DNA from: Stutzerimonas stutzeri
GTDB taxonomy: Bacteria > Pseudomonadota > Gammaproteobacteria > Pseudomonadales > Pseudomonadaceae
DNA: 64,000 bases
Assembly (NCBI GenBank): GCA_002339675.1
Contig: DDKB01000008.1
Location: 248,001-312,000 of the forward strand
Direction of reading: 5' to 3'
The notes beneath the pieces were generated by a model. That model was not told the DNA's origin, searched no databases, and saw only the letters and a list, made by a program, of their open reading frames with translations. Position 1 is the stretch's first letter; every line of letters starts with the position of its first letter. Shown here piece after piece: positions 27,039 through 38,702 of this stretch. The translations under genes and the position numbers were made by a program.

Positions 27039-27379
27039 CTGAAGCCTTCCTAATGAGAGAAAAAATCGTGTTCCGATAGGCAATCGGCGCGATCGTTCCA
27101 GGGGCTCGCTCGCTGCCGCGCCACAGTGGCCAGCAGGGCGCTTTGCTCTGTCAGGGGGTTGACGGGTCCGCTATGATAGGTGCTTTGTTTTGGCAGGCCT
27201 ACCCTGAGAGAGCGTTTACAAATTACTGCTCTCGGCCATGCTGCGTTGAAATCAGCCTCAAACTGCTCATGTACAACTTGTACATTCCGCTTTTTCGTCT
27301 GATTTCGCCTTGCCTGACCATCGCTCGCTACATTTGTAACCCCCTCTGAGCCGCACACTCGCAGATCGTTAAGGACACC
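27039..27379. other. Intergenic region of 341 bp between ppiB and glnS
   Basis: Carries the divergent promoters of ppiB and glnS. A stretch of about 130 bp (27220-27350) is AT-richer than the rest and contains a perfect 17-bp palindrome at 27269-27285. Open frames on both strands here lack ribosome sites and recognisable products, so they were not called. Confidence 0.5.
27269..27285. repeat. Perfect 17-bp palindrome upstream of glnS
   Basis: ATGTACAA-C-TTGTACAT, 8-bp arms with one central base, about 95 bp before the glnS ATG. It is either an operator or the stem of a dispersed intergenic element. The surrounding ~100 bp reminds me of sequence often seen between genes in gammaproteobacteria, but this could not be confirmed. 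Confidence 0.5.
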
Positions 27380-29050
27380 ATGAGCAAGCCTGAGACTACC
27401 GCAGCCACCAATTTTCTCCGCCCCATCGTCCAGGCTGACCTGGAATCGGGTAAGCATGCCAAGATCGTCACGCGCTTTCCGCCTGAGCCCAACGGTTACC
27501 TGCACATCGGTCACGCCAAATCGATCTGCCTGAACTTCGGCCTGGCCAAGGAGTTCGGTGGCGAGTGCAATCTGCGCTTCGATGACACCAACCCGGCCAA
27601 GGAAGACCAGGAATACATCGACGCCATCAAAAGCGATGTCCAGTGGCTCGGCTTCCAGTGGGCGGGGGAGGAGCGTTATGCCTCTAACTACTTCGGTCAG
27701 CTGCACGATTGGGCCGTCGAGCTGATCAAGGCGGGCAAGGCCTACGTCTGCGACCTGACGCCTGACCAGGCGCGGGAATACCGTGGCAGCCTGACGGAAC
27801 CGGGCAAGAACAGTCCGTTCCGTGATCGCTCGGTGGAGGAGAACCTGGATCTGTTCGCGCGGATGAAGGCTGGCGAGTTCCCGGACGGCGCCAAAGCGTT
27901 GCGCGCAAAAATCGACATGGCTTCGCCGAACATGAACCTGCGTGATCCGATCCTTTACCGGATCCGCCACGCGCATCACCACCAGACCGGCAACGACTGG
28001 TGCATCTACCCGAGCTATGACTTCACCCATGGCCAGTCGGATGCCATCGAAGGCATTACGCACTCCATCTGCACGCTGGAATTCGAAGATCACCGGCCGC
28101 TGTACGAATGGTTCCTGGAGAACCTGCCGGTGCCGGCGCGCCCGCGTCAGTACGAGTTCGCTCGGCTCAATCTGAACTACACCATCACCAGCAAGCGCAA
28201 GCTCAAGCAGCTGGTCGACGAGAAGCACGTCAGCGGTTGGGACGATCCGCGCATGTCGACGCTCAGCGGCTATCGCCGGCGCGGCTATACGCCCGCGTCG
28301 ATCCGTACCTTCTGCGACATGATCGGTGTGAACCGCGCGGGCGGCGTCGTCGATATCGGGATGCTCGAATTCGCCATCCGCGAAGACCTGGACGCAAACG
28401 CGCCACGCGCCATGTGCGTGCTCAAGCCGCTGAAGGTCGTCATTACCAATTACCCAGAAGGTCAGGTCGAGAAGCTCGAATTGCCTTGCCACCCCAAACA
28501 GGACATGGGGGTACGCCAGTTGCCGTTCTCCCGTGAGCTCTACATCGATGCCAGCGATTTCGAAGAAGTCCCACCGGCCGGCTTCAAGCGTCTGATCCCA
28601 GGCGGGGAAGTGCGCTTGCGCGGCAGTTACGTGATCCGTGCCGACGAAGCGGTAAAGGACGCCCAGGGCAATATTGTCGAGCTGCGTTGCTCCTACGACG
28701 AAAACACCTTGGGCAAGAACCCGGAAGGCCGCAAGGTCAAGGGCGTTATTCACTGGGTTCCGGCTGCCGAGAGCGTCGAGTGCGAAGTGCGCCTGTATGA
28801 CCGTCTGTTCCGCTCGGCCAATCCCGAGAAAGACGAGGAGGGCGGCAGCTTCCTCGACAACATCAACCCCGAATCGCTGGTGGCGCTCAAGGGCTGCCGA
28901 GCCGAGCCGTCGCTAGCCTCGGCCGAAGCCGAAGATCGCTTCCAGTTCGAGCGCGAGGGTTACTTCTGCGTCGATCGCAAGGACAGTCGCGCGGATGCGT
29001 TGGTATTCAACCGTACCGTGACGTTGCGTGATTCCTGGGGAGGCCAGTGA
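27380..29050 (+). CDS. glnS: Glutaminyl-tRNA synthetase
   Basis: Class I synthetase charging tRNA-Gln. The 556 residues show the HIGH motif in EPNGYLHIGHAKS, the catalytic fold with RFDDTNPAKEDQEY, the KMSKS-equivalent TITSKRKLKQL, and the C-terminal anticodon-binding beta-barrels (ELYIDASDFEEVPP, RLIPGGEVRLRGSY). It is true GlnRS rather than GluRS, judged by that C-terminus. AAGGA precedes the ATG. The stop TGA overlaps the cysS ATG in TGATG, so the two are translated from one message. Confidence 0.97.
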   Translation: MSKPETTAATNFLRPIVQADLESGKHAKIVTRFPPEPNGYLHIGHAKSICLNFGLAKEFGGECNLRFDDTNPAKEDQEYIDAIKSDVQWLGFQWAGEERYASNYFGQLHDWAVELIKAGKAYVCDLTPDQAREYRGSLTEPGKNSPFRDRSVEENLDLFARMKAGEFPDGAKALRAKIDMASPNMNLRDPILYRIRHAHHHQTGNDWCIYPSYDFTHGQSDAIEGITHSICTLEFEDHRPLYEWFLENLPVPARPRQYEFARLNLNYTITSKRKLKQLVDEKHVSGWDDPRMSTLSGYRRRGYTPASIRTFCDMIGVNRAGGVVDIGMLEFAIREDLDANAPRAMCVLKPLKVVITNYPEGQVEKLELPCHPKQDMGVRQLPFSRELYIDASDFEEVPPAGFKRLIPGGEVRLRGSYVIRADEAVKDAQGNIVELRCSYDENTLGKNPEGRKVKGVIHWVPAAESVECEVRLYDRLFRSANPEKDEEGGSFLDNINPESLVALKGCRAEPSLASAEAEDRFQFEREGYFCVDRKDSRADALVFNRTVTLRDSWGGQ

Positions 29051-30435
29051 TGGCGCTGTCGATCTATAACACCCTGAGCAAGGCCAAGGAGCCCCTCAAG
29101 CCGCTGATCGACAACCAGGTGCGCATGTACGTATGCGGCATGACGGTCTATGACTTCTGCCATATCGGTCATGCACGGGTCATGGTGGCGTTCGACGTGG
29201 TATCGCGCTGGTTGCGTCAGCGCGGCTACGAGTTGACCTACGTGCGCAACATTACCGACATCGACGACAAGATCATTCGCCGTGCCCAGGAAAATGGCGA
29301 AAGCTTCGACGCGCTGACCGGGCGGATGATCGCCGCGATGCACGAGGACGAAGCACGGCTCAATGTGCTGCGCCCGGACCTCGAGCCGCGTGCGACCGAT
29401 CACATTGCCGGCATGCACAGCATGATCCAGACCTTGATCGACAAGGGTTTCGCCTACGCGCCGGGTAATGGCGACGTCTATTACCGGGTCGGCAAGTTCG
29501 TAGGCTACGGCAAGCTGTCGCGACGCAAGATCGAGGACCTGAAGATCGGTGCGCGCATCGAAGTCGACGAGGCCAAGGAAGACCCGCTGGATTTCGTGCT
29601 CTGGAAAGCGGCCAAACCGGGCGAGCCGAGCTGGGAGTCGCCGTGGGGCGCGGGGCGTCCGGGCTGGCATATCGAGTGCTCGGTCATGTCTACCTGCTGC
29701 CTGGGCGAGACCTTCGATATTCACGGTGGCGGGCCCGATCTGGTGTTCCCGCATCACGAGAACGAGATCGCGCAAAGCGAGGCGGCGACCGGCAAGCAGT
29801 ACGCCAACGCCTGGATGCACGCTGGCGCCGTCCGCGTCGATGGCGAGAAGATGTCCAAGTCGCTGGGCAACTTCTTCACCATTCGCGAGGTGCTGGAAAA
29901 GTACCAGCCCGAAGTGGTGCGTTACCTGTTGGTGTCGAGCCATTACCGCAGTCCGATCAACTATTCCGAAGACAGCCTGAAAGAAGCCAAGGGCGCGCTC
30001 GAGCGCTTCTACACTGCGCTCCGCGGCCTGCCGGAGGCCGAGGCGACTGGCGGTGAAGCGTTTGCTACACGCTTCGGCGAGGCGATGGACGACGACTTCA
30101 ATACACCCGAAGCCTGCGCGGTGCTGTTCGAGATGGCCCGTGAGGTTAACCGCCTGCGTGAGACCGACCTGCCTGCGGCTGCAGCGCTCGCAGCGCGTTT
30201 GAAGGTGCTGGCTGGCGTGCTCGGTGTGCTGCAGATGGAGCCGGATGCCTTCCTGCAAGCCGGCGCGGCGAGCAAGGTTGACGCCGCCGAGGTCGACGCG
30301 CTGATTGCGGCGCGGCTACAGGCCCGTGCCGAGAAGAACTGGGCCGAATCCGACCGCATTCGCGATCAGCTGGCGGCCATGGGCGTGGTGCTTGAGGATG
30401 GCAAGGGCGGCACGACCTGGCGCTTGGGCGAGTAA
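29050..30435 (+). CDS. cysS: Cysteinyl-tRNA synthetase
   Basis: Class I synthetase charging tRNA-Cys. The 461 residues have the zinc-site cysteine in MYVCGMTVYD, the HIGH motif CHIGHARV, further zinc ligands in HIECSVM and HHENEIAQSE, and KMSKSLGNFFTI. The ATG at 29050 overlaps the glnS stop by one base and is preceded by GGGGAGG at good distance; the GTG just before it is less likely. It forms an operon with glnS. No clear terminator is seen in the 170 bp after it. Confidence 0.97.
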   Translation: MALSIYNTLSKAKEPLKPLIDNQVRMYVCGMTVYDFCHIGHARVMVAFDVVSRWLRQRGYELTYVRNITDIDDKIIRRAQENGESFDALTGRMIAAMHEDEARLNVLRPDLEPRATDHIAGMHSMIQTLIDKGFAYAPGNGDVYYRVGKFVGYGKLSRRKIEDLKIGARIEVDEAKEDPLDFVLWKAAKPGEPSWESPWGAGRPGWHIECSVMSTCCLGETFDIHGGGPDLVFPHHENEIAQSEAATGKQYANAWMHAGAVRVDGEKMSKSLGNFFTIREVLEKYQPEVVRYLLVSSHYRSPINYSEDSLKEAKGALERFYTALRGLPEAEATGGEAFATRFGEAMDDDFNTPEACAVLFEMAREVNRLRETDLPAAAALAARLKVLAGVLGVLQMEPDAFLQAGAASKVDAAEVDALIAARLQARAEKNWAESDRIRDQLAAMGVVLEDGKGGTTWRLGE

Positions 30436-30606
30436 CCAGTCGAGCGGCATCTTCCGGCCCGCATAATTTGGCGCGGGGGCTCGCCTGCCACAGCGTTCGG
30501 CGCGTGCACGTACCGCTTTGCATAGGTGGTGGCCCACGCCGGGGCAAAGCTCGGCCAGCAGGTGGTTGTGCGCTGGGATTGGCACGCCGGCGAGTCGGCG
30601 GTCGCT

Positions 30607-32472
30607 CTAACGCTCCCAGATGCCTTCGGCACGCAATCGCTTGTAGAGCGTGTTGCGGCTTACCCCCAGATGCCGGGCCAAATGCGAAACGTTGCCGCGG
30701 CAGGCCTCCAGCTGCAAGCGCAGGGGCTGGTCCGGGGCGATTGCCGGGCTGGCGGTCGCGGTGCCAGGCGTGGTTGCGGTACCGGTGACGGCGCCGCCCG
30801 GGTCGAGATCCGACAGAAATTCTTCCGGCAGATGCTCCACTCGGATCGGCTGGTTGCCGGCCAGTGCAAGCGCGACCTGAATCACGCTGCTCAATTGCCT
30901 CAGGTTGCCCGGCCAGGGATGCCTGTCGAACAGCCGCAGCACCTCTTCGCTCAGGCCGGCCCATTGCTGGGGCTCCCGGTGCTGCTCCCAGAGTTGCTGA
31001 AAGAGCGCACGCTTGTCGCAACGGTCACGCAGGGGCGGCAGTTCCACGCCAAGCCCGTTCACGCGGTAATACAGATCCTGGCGGAATCGACCGGTTTCCA
31101 CCTCATGGCGCAGTGACCGGTTGGTGGCGCAGATCAGTCGGAAGTCCACCGGAAACGGCTCGCCGCCACCGAGCGGCTGGACGCTGCGCTCCTGCAGTAC
31201 CCGCAACAGACGTGCCTGCAGGTTCAGCGGCATGTCGCCGATTTCGTCGAGAAACAGGACGCCGCCATCAGCCTTGCGTATCAGGCCCAGGCTGCCTCGC
31301 TGGTGCGCGCCGGTGAAGGCGCCCTTTTCATAGCCGAATAGCTCGGATTCGATCAGCTCGCCGGGGATCGCCGCGCAATTCACCGCGATCAGCGGGGCCG
31401 TCGCCCGCGAGCTGGCGGCATGCAACGCCTTGACCAGCACCTCCTTGCCGACGCCGGTTTCGCCATGGACAAGAATCGGGATGTTTTTTTCGAGCATCAG
31501 CTGGGCCTGGCGAAACACCTTGCGCACCTGGGCATCGCCCTGTTCGTGGTTGGCCTGGCCCACCGTTGGCGCCGCAGCAGGGGGGACGCTGCGGAAATCG
31601 CGCGGCTGGATGCGCGGCTTGCGCGGACGCCGGACGCTGCCATGGAAGCGATGACGCCCCAGCGCCAGCAAGCGCATGGGCTGCTCCTCCGGTTGATTCA
31701 GCAAGTGCAGCAGTGGCACGTCGAACAGGCTGTCGATGCGTGAGCGGGTCAAGGCCACGCCCAGCAGGCTGTCGGCGCGCCGATTGGCCGACACGATCAG
31801 CCCGGATTCGTCGAACACCAGCAGGCCGGCCCACTGGCTGTCGAGGTTGTCCTGCCCAGTATTGAAGGTCAGCTGGAAATAGTCGTCATGGAACAGATTG
31901 AGGATGAGCCGGTTTTCCACCGACTGGCTCATCATCTTGACCATCCCCAAGGTGTGCGAAGGCGGCAAATAGCTGTCACTGGACACGTCGAGCACCCCGA
32001 TCAGCTGCCGTTGCGCATCGAAAATCGGCGAAGCGGCGCCGGACAGGTACCGGTTGGCCATCAGGAAATGCTCGTCGCGCTGGATGTGCACCGCCTGTCC
32101 GCTGGCCAGCGCGGTGCCGATCGCGTTGGTGCCGGTGTCGCGCTCCATCCAGCTGGCGCCGGGCATGAATCCTCTTCGATGCGCGGGCTCGACGAAGCGC
32201 CGGTCGCCCCATGACTCGAGCAGCTGGCCATTGTGGTCGGTCAGCAGGATCAGGCAGCTCGAATTCGAAAGAATGTTTTCGTAGTAGGGCAGCACTTCGC
32301 GCTGGGTGGTGTGTACCAGGCTGTGCTGGCCGTCGAGCAGTGCACTGACGGCCTGCTCGCTGGGCTCGCCAAAGCTGGGCGTACACAGCGGGTCCAGCCC
32401 GTAGCGTTCGCAACGGCTCCAGGAGTCCTGGACCAGGGACTGGTGTGACGGGGACGGAGCTGGGTCGGCCAT
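30607..32472 (-). CDS. Sigma54-dependent activator, GAF-AAA+-Fis (AcoR type)
   Basis: Enhancer-binding protein of 621 residues. An N-terminal AcoR-like sensor contains a GAF domain (~55-215; NSSCLILLTDHNG, GASWMERDTGTNAIGTAL). The central AAA+ domain (~330-540) has Walker A GETGVGKE, the sigma54-contact loop GAFTGA and Walker B GGVLFLDEIGD. A C-terminal Fis-type HTH (ACRGNVSHLARHLGVSRNTLYKRL) completes it. The ATG at 32472 (MADPAPS, GAGAGG before it) was chosen; the ATG at 32547 would overlap the palindromic repeats. It is divergent from the ABC importer operon, which has a matching sigma54 promoter, so it very probably activates that operon. The inducer is unknown. Confidence 0.93.
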   Translation of the reverse strand: MADPAPSPSHQSLVQDSWSRCERYGLDPLCTPSFGEPSEQAVSALLDGQHSLVHTTQREVLPYYENILSNSSCLILLTDHNGQLLESWGDRRFVEPAHRRGFMPGASWMERDTGTNAIGTALASGQAVHIQRDEHFLMANRYLSGAASPIFDAQRQLIGVLDVSSDSYLPPSHTLGMVKMMSQSVENRLILNLFHDDYFQLTFNTGQDNLDSQWAGLLVFDESGLIVSANRRADSLLGVALTRSRIDSLFDVPLLHLLNQPEEQPMRLLALGRHRFHGSVRRPRKPRIQPRDFRSVPPAAAPTVGQANHEQGDAQVRKVFRQAQLMLEKNIPILVHGETGVGKEVLVKALHAASSRATAPLIAVNCAAIPGELIESELFGYEKGAFTGAHQRGSLGLIRKADGGVLFLDEIGDMPLNLQARLLRVLQERSVQPLGGGEPFPVDFRLICATNRSLRHEVETGRFRQDLYYRVNGLGVELPPLRDRCDKRALFQQLWEQHREPQQWAGLSEEVLRLFDRHPWPGNLRQLSSVIQVALALAGNQPIRVEHLPEEFLSDLDPGGAVTGTATTPGTATASPAIAPDQPLRLQLEACRGNVSHLARHLGVSRNTLYKRLRAEGIWER

Positions 32473-32530
32473 GGTGCCTCTCGGTCGCTGCCGGTTCTTG
32501 TTGTTATGAGCGCTGCCGTGCGGAGCGCCA

Positions 32531-32587
32531 TGAACAGTCTTGTTCATTTCTGCACACTGTCAATGTTCACTATTGTTCATTTTGAAC
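32531..32587. promoter_or_regulatory. Cluster of TGAACA/TGTTCA repeats, probable enhancer sites
   Basis: TGAACA-GTCT-TGTTCA (32531-32546) is a perfect 6-4-6 palindrome. TGTTCA recurs at 32564 and 32574, one helical turn apart, and GTTCA-TTT-TGAAC (32575-32587) is a second perfect palindrome. They lie about 80-140 bp upstream of the predicted sigma54 start, the normal place for the upstream activating sequence of an enhancer-binding protein. Confidence 0.65.
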
Positions 32588-32640
32588 GTTTGCCGAAATC
32601 GGGTTTTGCGGTGTGCCGCCTGCCAGAGCGGTTGTCGGGA

Positions 32641-32657
32641 CTGGCACGGATATCGCT
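32641..32657 (+). promoter_or_regulatory. Sigma54 (RpoN) promoter of the ABC importer operon
   Basis: CTGGCACGGATATCGCT matches the -24/-12 consensus YTGGCACGRNNNTTGCW at every defined position but one. GG at 32643-32644 and GC at 32655-32656 are separated by exactly 10 bp. Transcription should start near 32668, 23 bp before the first gene. Confidence 0.8.
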
Positions 32658-32690
32658 CTGTCCGCTTAACGACAAAAAGAGGAAGGCGGC

Positions 32691-33773
32691 ATGTCCCTGG
32701 TTTTGGAACAGGTCACCAAGACGGTCGATGGTCAGCGGCATATCGACGGTGCCAGCCTGGTGTTCGAGCCGGGCTCGTTCAACGTGCTGATCGGCCGCAC
32801 CCTGTCAGGCAAGACATCGCTGATGCGGCTCATGGCCGGGCTGGACAAGCCCAGCGCCGGACGGGTGCGGATGAACGGTGCCGACGTGACCGGCGTTCCG
32901 GTGCGCAAGCGCAATGTCTCGATGGTTTACCAGCAGTTCATCAACTACCCCACACTCAGCGTTTTCGAAAACATCGCGTCGCCGCTACGACAGGCCGGGC
33001 TGGACAAGGCCGAGATCGAGCGCAAGGTGCGCGAGACCGCCGAGATGCTGCACATCGAGGGGTTTCTCCAGCGCTATCCGCTGGAACTGTCGGGCGGTCA
33101 GCAACAACGCACGGCAATGGCGCGAGCGCTAGCAAAGGACGCGGACCTGGTGCTGTTCGATGAACCACTGGTCAACCTCGACTACAAACTGCGCGAAGAG
33201 CTTCGTCAGGAAATGCGGGAACTGTTCAGGACGCGCCGCAGCATTGCTGTGTACGCCACCACCGAACCGAGCGAGGCGCTGGCGCTTGGTGGTACGGCGA
33301 CGGTATTGCACGAAGGGAGGGTGATCCAGAGCGGGCCGACCTCCGAGGTCTATCACCAGCCCAGCCAGGTGCTCAGCGCCGAGCTGTTTTCCGAGCCGCC
33401 GATCAATCTGCTGCCGGGACGGATCGACGCCAGCGAGGTCAGCTTTCAGGACTGCCTGCACTTCCCGTTGACCGCCGACCTGCGTGGTCTGGAGGAAGGG
33501 GAGTACCGCTTCGGCGTGCGGCCCAGCCATATCGGCCTGGTGCCGTCCAACGACGACGACCTGGAAGTGTCCGGCGTGGTCGAGCTGGCTGAGATCAGCG
33601 GCTCGGAAACCTTCCTCCACGTGCGCAACGAGCAGTTCAACCTGGTGCTGCACTTGCAGGGCGTCCACGACTACCCGGTGGATTCACCGATCCGCGTGTA
33701 CATCCCGACGCACAAGCTGTTTGTCTTCGACGCCGCCGGCCACCTGGCTCAGGCGCCGGCCCGGCGCGCCTGA
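32691..33773 (+). CDS. glpS: ABC importer ATPase GlpS (glycerol-type)
   Basis: First ATPase of a carbohydrate/polyol importer, 360 residues. The nucleotide domain has Walker A GRTLSGKTS, Q-loop YQQFINYPTLSV, canonical signature LSGGQQQR and Walker B LVLFDEPLVNLD. The switch-histidine position is altered: VTHDQ of relatives reads ATTEP here. The C-terminal ~120 residues form the regulatory OB/TOBE domain of the MalK class. Gene order ATPase-ATPase-permease-permease-DUF2160-binding protein is that of the glycerol importer glpSTPQUV described in Rhizobium leguminosarum, so glycerol is the likely cargo. AGAGGAAGG precedes the ATG. Confidence 0.85.
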   Translation: MSLVLEQVTKTVDGQRHIDGASLVFEPGSFNVLIGRTLSGKTSLMRLMAGLDKPSAGRVRMNGADVTGVPVRKRNVSMVYQQFINYPTLSVFENIASPLRQAGLDKAEIERKVRETAEMLHIEGFLQRYPLELSGGQQQRTAMARALAKDADLVLFDEPLVNLDYKLREELRQEMRELFRTRRSIAVYATTEPSEALALGGTATVLHEGRVIQSGPTSEVYHQPSQVLSAELFSEPPINLLPGRIDASEVSFQDCLHFPLTADLRGLEEGEYRFGVRPSHIGLVPSNDDDLEVSGVVELAEISGSETFLHVRNEQFNLVLHLQGVHDYPVDSPIRVYIPTHKLFVFDAAGHLAQAPARRA

Positions 33774-33784
33774 GGAGTCACGAC

Positions 33785-34878
33785 ATGGCGGAAATTCGCT
33801 TGCAGAACCTTGCCCACAGTTACAGCGCGCAACCGCGTGGTGCTGCTGACTATGCCATCAGGGAAATGGACCACGTCTGGGAGCAGGGCGGCGCCTATGC
33901 CTTGCTGGGCCCCTCGGGCTGCGGCAAGTCGACGCTGCTCAACATCATTTCCGGTCTGCTCAGCCCGTCCGAAGGGCAGGTGCTGTTTGACGCCCGCGAG
34001 GTGAACCGGCTTACGCCCGAGCAGCGCAACATCGCCCAAGTTTTCCAGTTCCCGGTGGTCTACGACACCATGACGGTGTTCGACAACCTGGCCTTTCCGC
34101 TGCGCAACCAGGGCGTCGCCGAAGCGCGCGTCACCAGCAAGGTGCATGAGATCGCCGAGGTACTTGACCTGCATCCGCTGCTCACCCGCAAGGCGCGCAA
34201 CCTGACTGCGGATGAAAAGCAAAAGGTGTCGATGGGGCGCGGGCTGGTCCGCGACGATGTCTCTGCGATCCTGTTTGACGAGCCGCTGACCGTGATCGAC
34301 CCGCACCTGAAGTGGAAGCTGCGGCGCAAGCTCAAGCAGATCCACGAGCAGTTCAACATCACCATGATCTACGTGACCCACGACCAGCTCGAGGCCTCGA
34401 CCTTCGCCGACAAGATCGCTGTCATGCATGGCGGGCAGATCGTCCAGTTCGGCACGCCACGCGAGCTGTTCGAGCGGCCGCAGCACACCTTCGTCGGCTT
34501 TTTCGTCGGCAGCCCTGGCATGAACCTGATCGACGTCCGGGCGGAGGCAGGCGGTGTCGGCTTCGGCGATGTCCATCTGCCGCTTGCCGATACGCAGCTT
34601 GCCCGCCTGCCGGAGCTGGATGGGTGCCGCTTGCAGATCGGCATCCGTCCGGAATTCGTTCAGGTGAGCGCCGAGCCGGCAGCGGCAGGCATGCCCGCCG
34701 AGGTGGTGCGGGTCGAGGACCTGGGAACCTACAAGATTCTCACGCTGCGCCTGCAGGGTCTGTTGATCAAGGCCCGTCTACCTGAGGATCAGGCCGTCCC
34801 GACAGCCAACGCCTGGGTCGGCTTTCCGGCGCAGTGGATGATGCTGTACGCCGATGATCGACTGGTGGAGCACAAGGC

Positions 34879-34882
<4 letters not shown>
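33785..34882 (+). CDS. glpT: ABC importer ATPase GlpT (glycerol-type)
   Basis: Second ATPase, 365 residues, MalK class. Walker A GPSGCGKST, Q-loop VFQFPVVYDTMTV, Walker B AILFDEPLTVID and switch histidine VTHDQ are all canonical. The signature is not: LTADEKQKVSMGRG stands where LSGGQ should be. Together with GlpS this predicts a heterodimer with one good and one defective ATP site. C-terminal regulatory domain present (GIRPEFVQVS). Starts 11 bp after glpS. The name refers to the ABC subunit, not the glycerol-3-phosphate antiporter also called GlpT. Confidence 0.85.
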
Positions 34883-35742
<860 letters not shown>

Positions 35743-35755
35743 GGAGGGCACGTTG

Positions 35756-36556
35756 ATGAACCTGCGCAAGCGAGCGGTACTGCTGCTCTATATCGTCTTC
35801 CTGATGGTGCCGATCTACTGGCTCGTCAACATGTCGTTCAAGAGCAACACCGAGATTCTCGGCGGGCTGACTCTGTGGCCACGCGATCTGACGCTGGACA
35901 ACTACCGACTGATCTTCACCGACCGCAGCTGGTACAGCGGCTACATCAACTCGCTGTACTACGTGTGCCTGAACACCCTGATATCGCTGACGGTGGCCCT
36001 GCCCGCAGCCTACGCGTTTTCGCGTTTTCGTTTCCTTGGCGACAAACACCTTTTTTTCTGGTTGCTGACCAACCGCATGGCGCCTCCGGCGGTGTTTCTG
36101 CTGCCGTTCTTTCAGCTGTATTCCTCGATCGGGTTGTTCGATACGCACATCGCCGTGGCGCTGGCGCATTGCCTGTTCAACGTGCCGCTGGCGGTTTGGA
36201 TTCTCGAAGGCTTCATGTCCGGTGTGCCCAAGGAGATCGACGAGACCGCCTACATCGACGGTTACAGCTTTCCTAAATTCTTCGTGAAGATTTTCATCCC
36301 GCTGATCCGTTCGGGCATCGGCGTTACAGCCTTCTTCTGTTTCATGTTCTCCTGGGTCGAGTTGCTGCTGGCGCGCACCCTGACGTCAGTCGATGCCAAG
36401 CCCATCGTTTCGGTGATGACGCGCACGGTATCGGCCTCAGGCATCGATTGGGGCGTGCTTGCCGCGGCCGGCGTGCTGACCATCCTGCCGGGCACGCTGG
36501 TGATCTGGTTCGTCCGCAATCACGTCGCCAAGGGCTTCGCCCTCGGCCGGGTATAG
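35756..36556 (+). CDS. glpQ: ABC importer permease GlpQ
   Basis: Inner-membrane permease of the MalG class, 266 residues, six predicted membrane segments beginning LLLYIVFLMVPIYWLVNMSF. The EAA loop reads IDETAYIDGYSFPKFFVKIFIPL. GAGGAGG ends 8 bases before the ATG at 35756; a TTG three bases earlier is an alternative. Located 13 bp after glpP. The GlpQ name follows the ABC operon; it is unrelated to glycerophosphodiesterase GlpQ. Confidence 0.88.
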   Translation: MNLRKRAVLLLYIVFLMVPIYWLVNMSFKSNTEILGGLTLWPRDLTLDNYRLIFTDRSWYSGYINSLYYVCLNTLISLTVALPAAYAFSRFRFLGDKHLFFWLLTNRMAPPAVFLLPFFQLYSSIGLFDTHIAVALAHCLFNVPLAVWILEGFMSGVPKEIDETAYIDGYSFPKFFVKIFIPLIRSGIGVTAFFCFMFSWVELLLARTLTSVDAKPIVSVMTRTVSASGIDWGVLAAAGVLTILPGTLVIWFVRNHVAKGFALGRV

Positions 36557-36565
36557 GAGCGCCCC

Positions 36566-36838
36566 ATGAACTGGATGGCCTGGACCAGCTTTACCGCCGT
36601 GTTCTTCGCCTGCATCGGCTTGATGCTGGCGGCGATGAGCGCCTGGGAGCTGCGCCGTCCCTGCGTGCCACGCAAGGGCTTTTTGCCCATCGTCACCACC
36701 CGTGGCGATCGGTTGTTCATCGGACTTCTGGGCAGCGCCTATTGGCATCTCCTGCTGATAGGGCTGACCGACTGGAGCATCTGGATCGCGACGGCGCTGT
36801 CCGCCGTCTGGTTGTTTGCAGTGATGCGCTGGGGTTGA
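36566..36838 (+). CDS. glpU: DUF2160 small membrane protein (GlpU-like)
   Basis: 90 residues with two to three hydrophobic segments (SFTAVFFACIGLMLAAMSAW; YWHLLLIGLTDWSIWIATALSAVWLFAV) and a short basic loop CVPRKGFLPIVTTRGDRLF. DUF2160 proteins occur almost only inside this importer operon type. The role is not established; an accessory subunit of the permease complex is a fair guess. Located 9 bp after glpQ. Confidence 0.85.
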   Translation: MNWMAWTSFTAVFFACIGLMLAAMSAWELRRPCVPRKGFLPIVTTRGDRLFIGLLGSAYWHLLLIGLTDWSIWIATALSAVWLFAVMRWG

Positions 36839-36881
36839 ACCGGTGCGGTTCTTCTCTCCGAAAAACCCAAAGGAGGTGTGT

Positions 36882-38621
<1,740 letters not shown>

Positions 38622-38650
38622 ATAACCCTGCATTGACCTTCAGGCGGCAA

Positions 38651-38680
38651 TGAAAACGGCACCCTTGGGTGCCGTTGTTC
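38651..38680. terminator. Bidirectional terminator between glpV and folD
   Basis: AACGGCACCC / GGGTGCCGTT (38655-38664, 38667-38676). On the minus strand it is followed by TTTTC, better for folD; on the plus strand only GTTGTTC follows. Confidence 0.65.
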
Positions 38681-38702
38681 AAACCTGCTGCGTCGAACGG
38701 CG

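Noticed and set aside
27143..27349. 68-codon frame upstream of glnS, and a long antisense frame over glnS
   Set aside because: No ribosome site, odd composition and no family; the antisense one mirrors GlnS codons.
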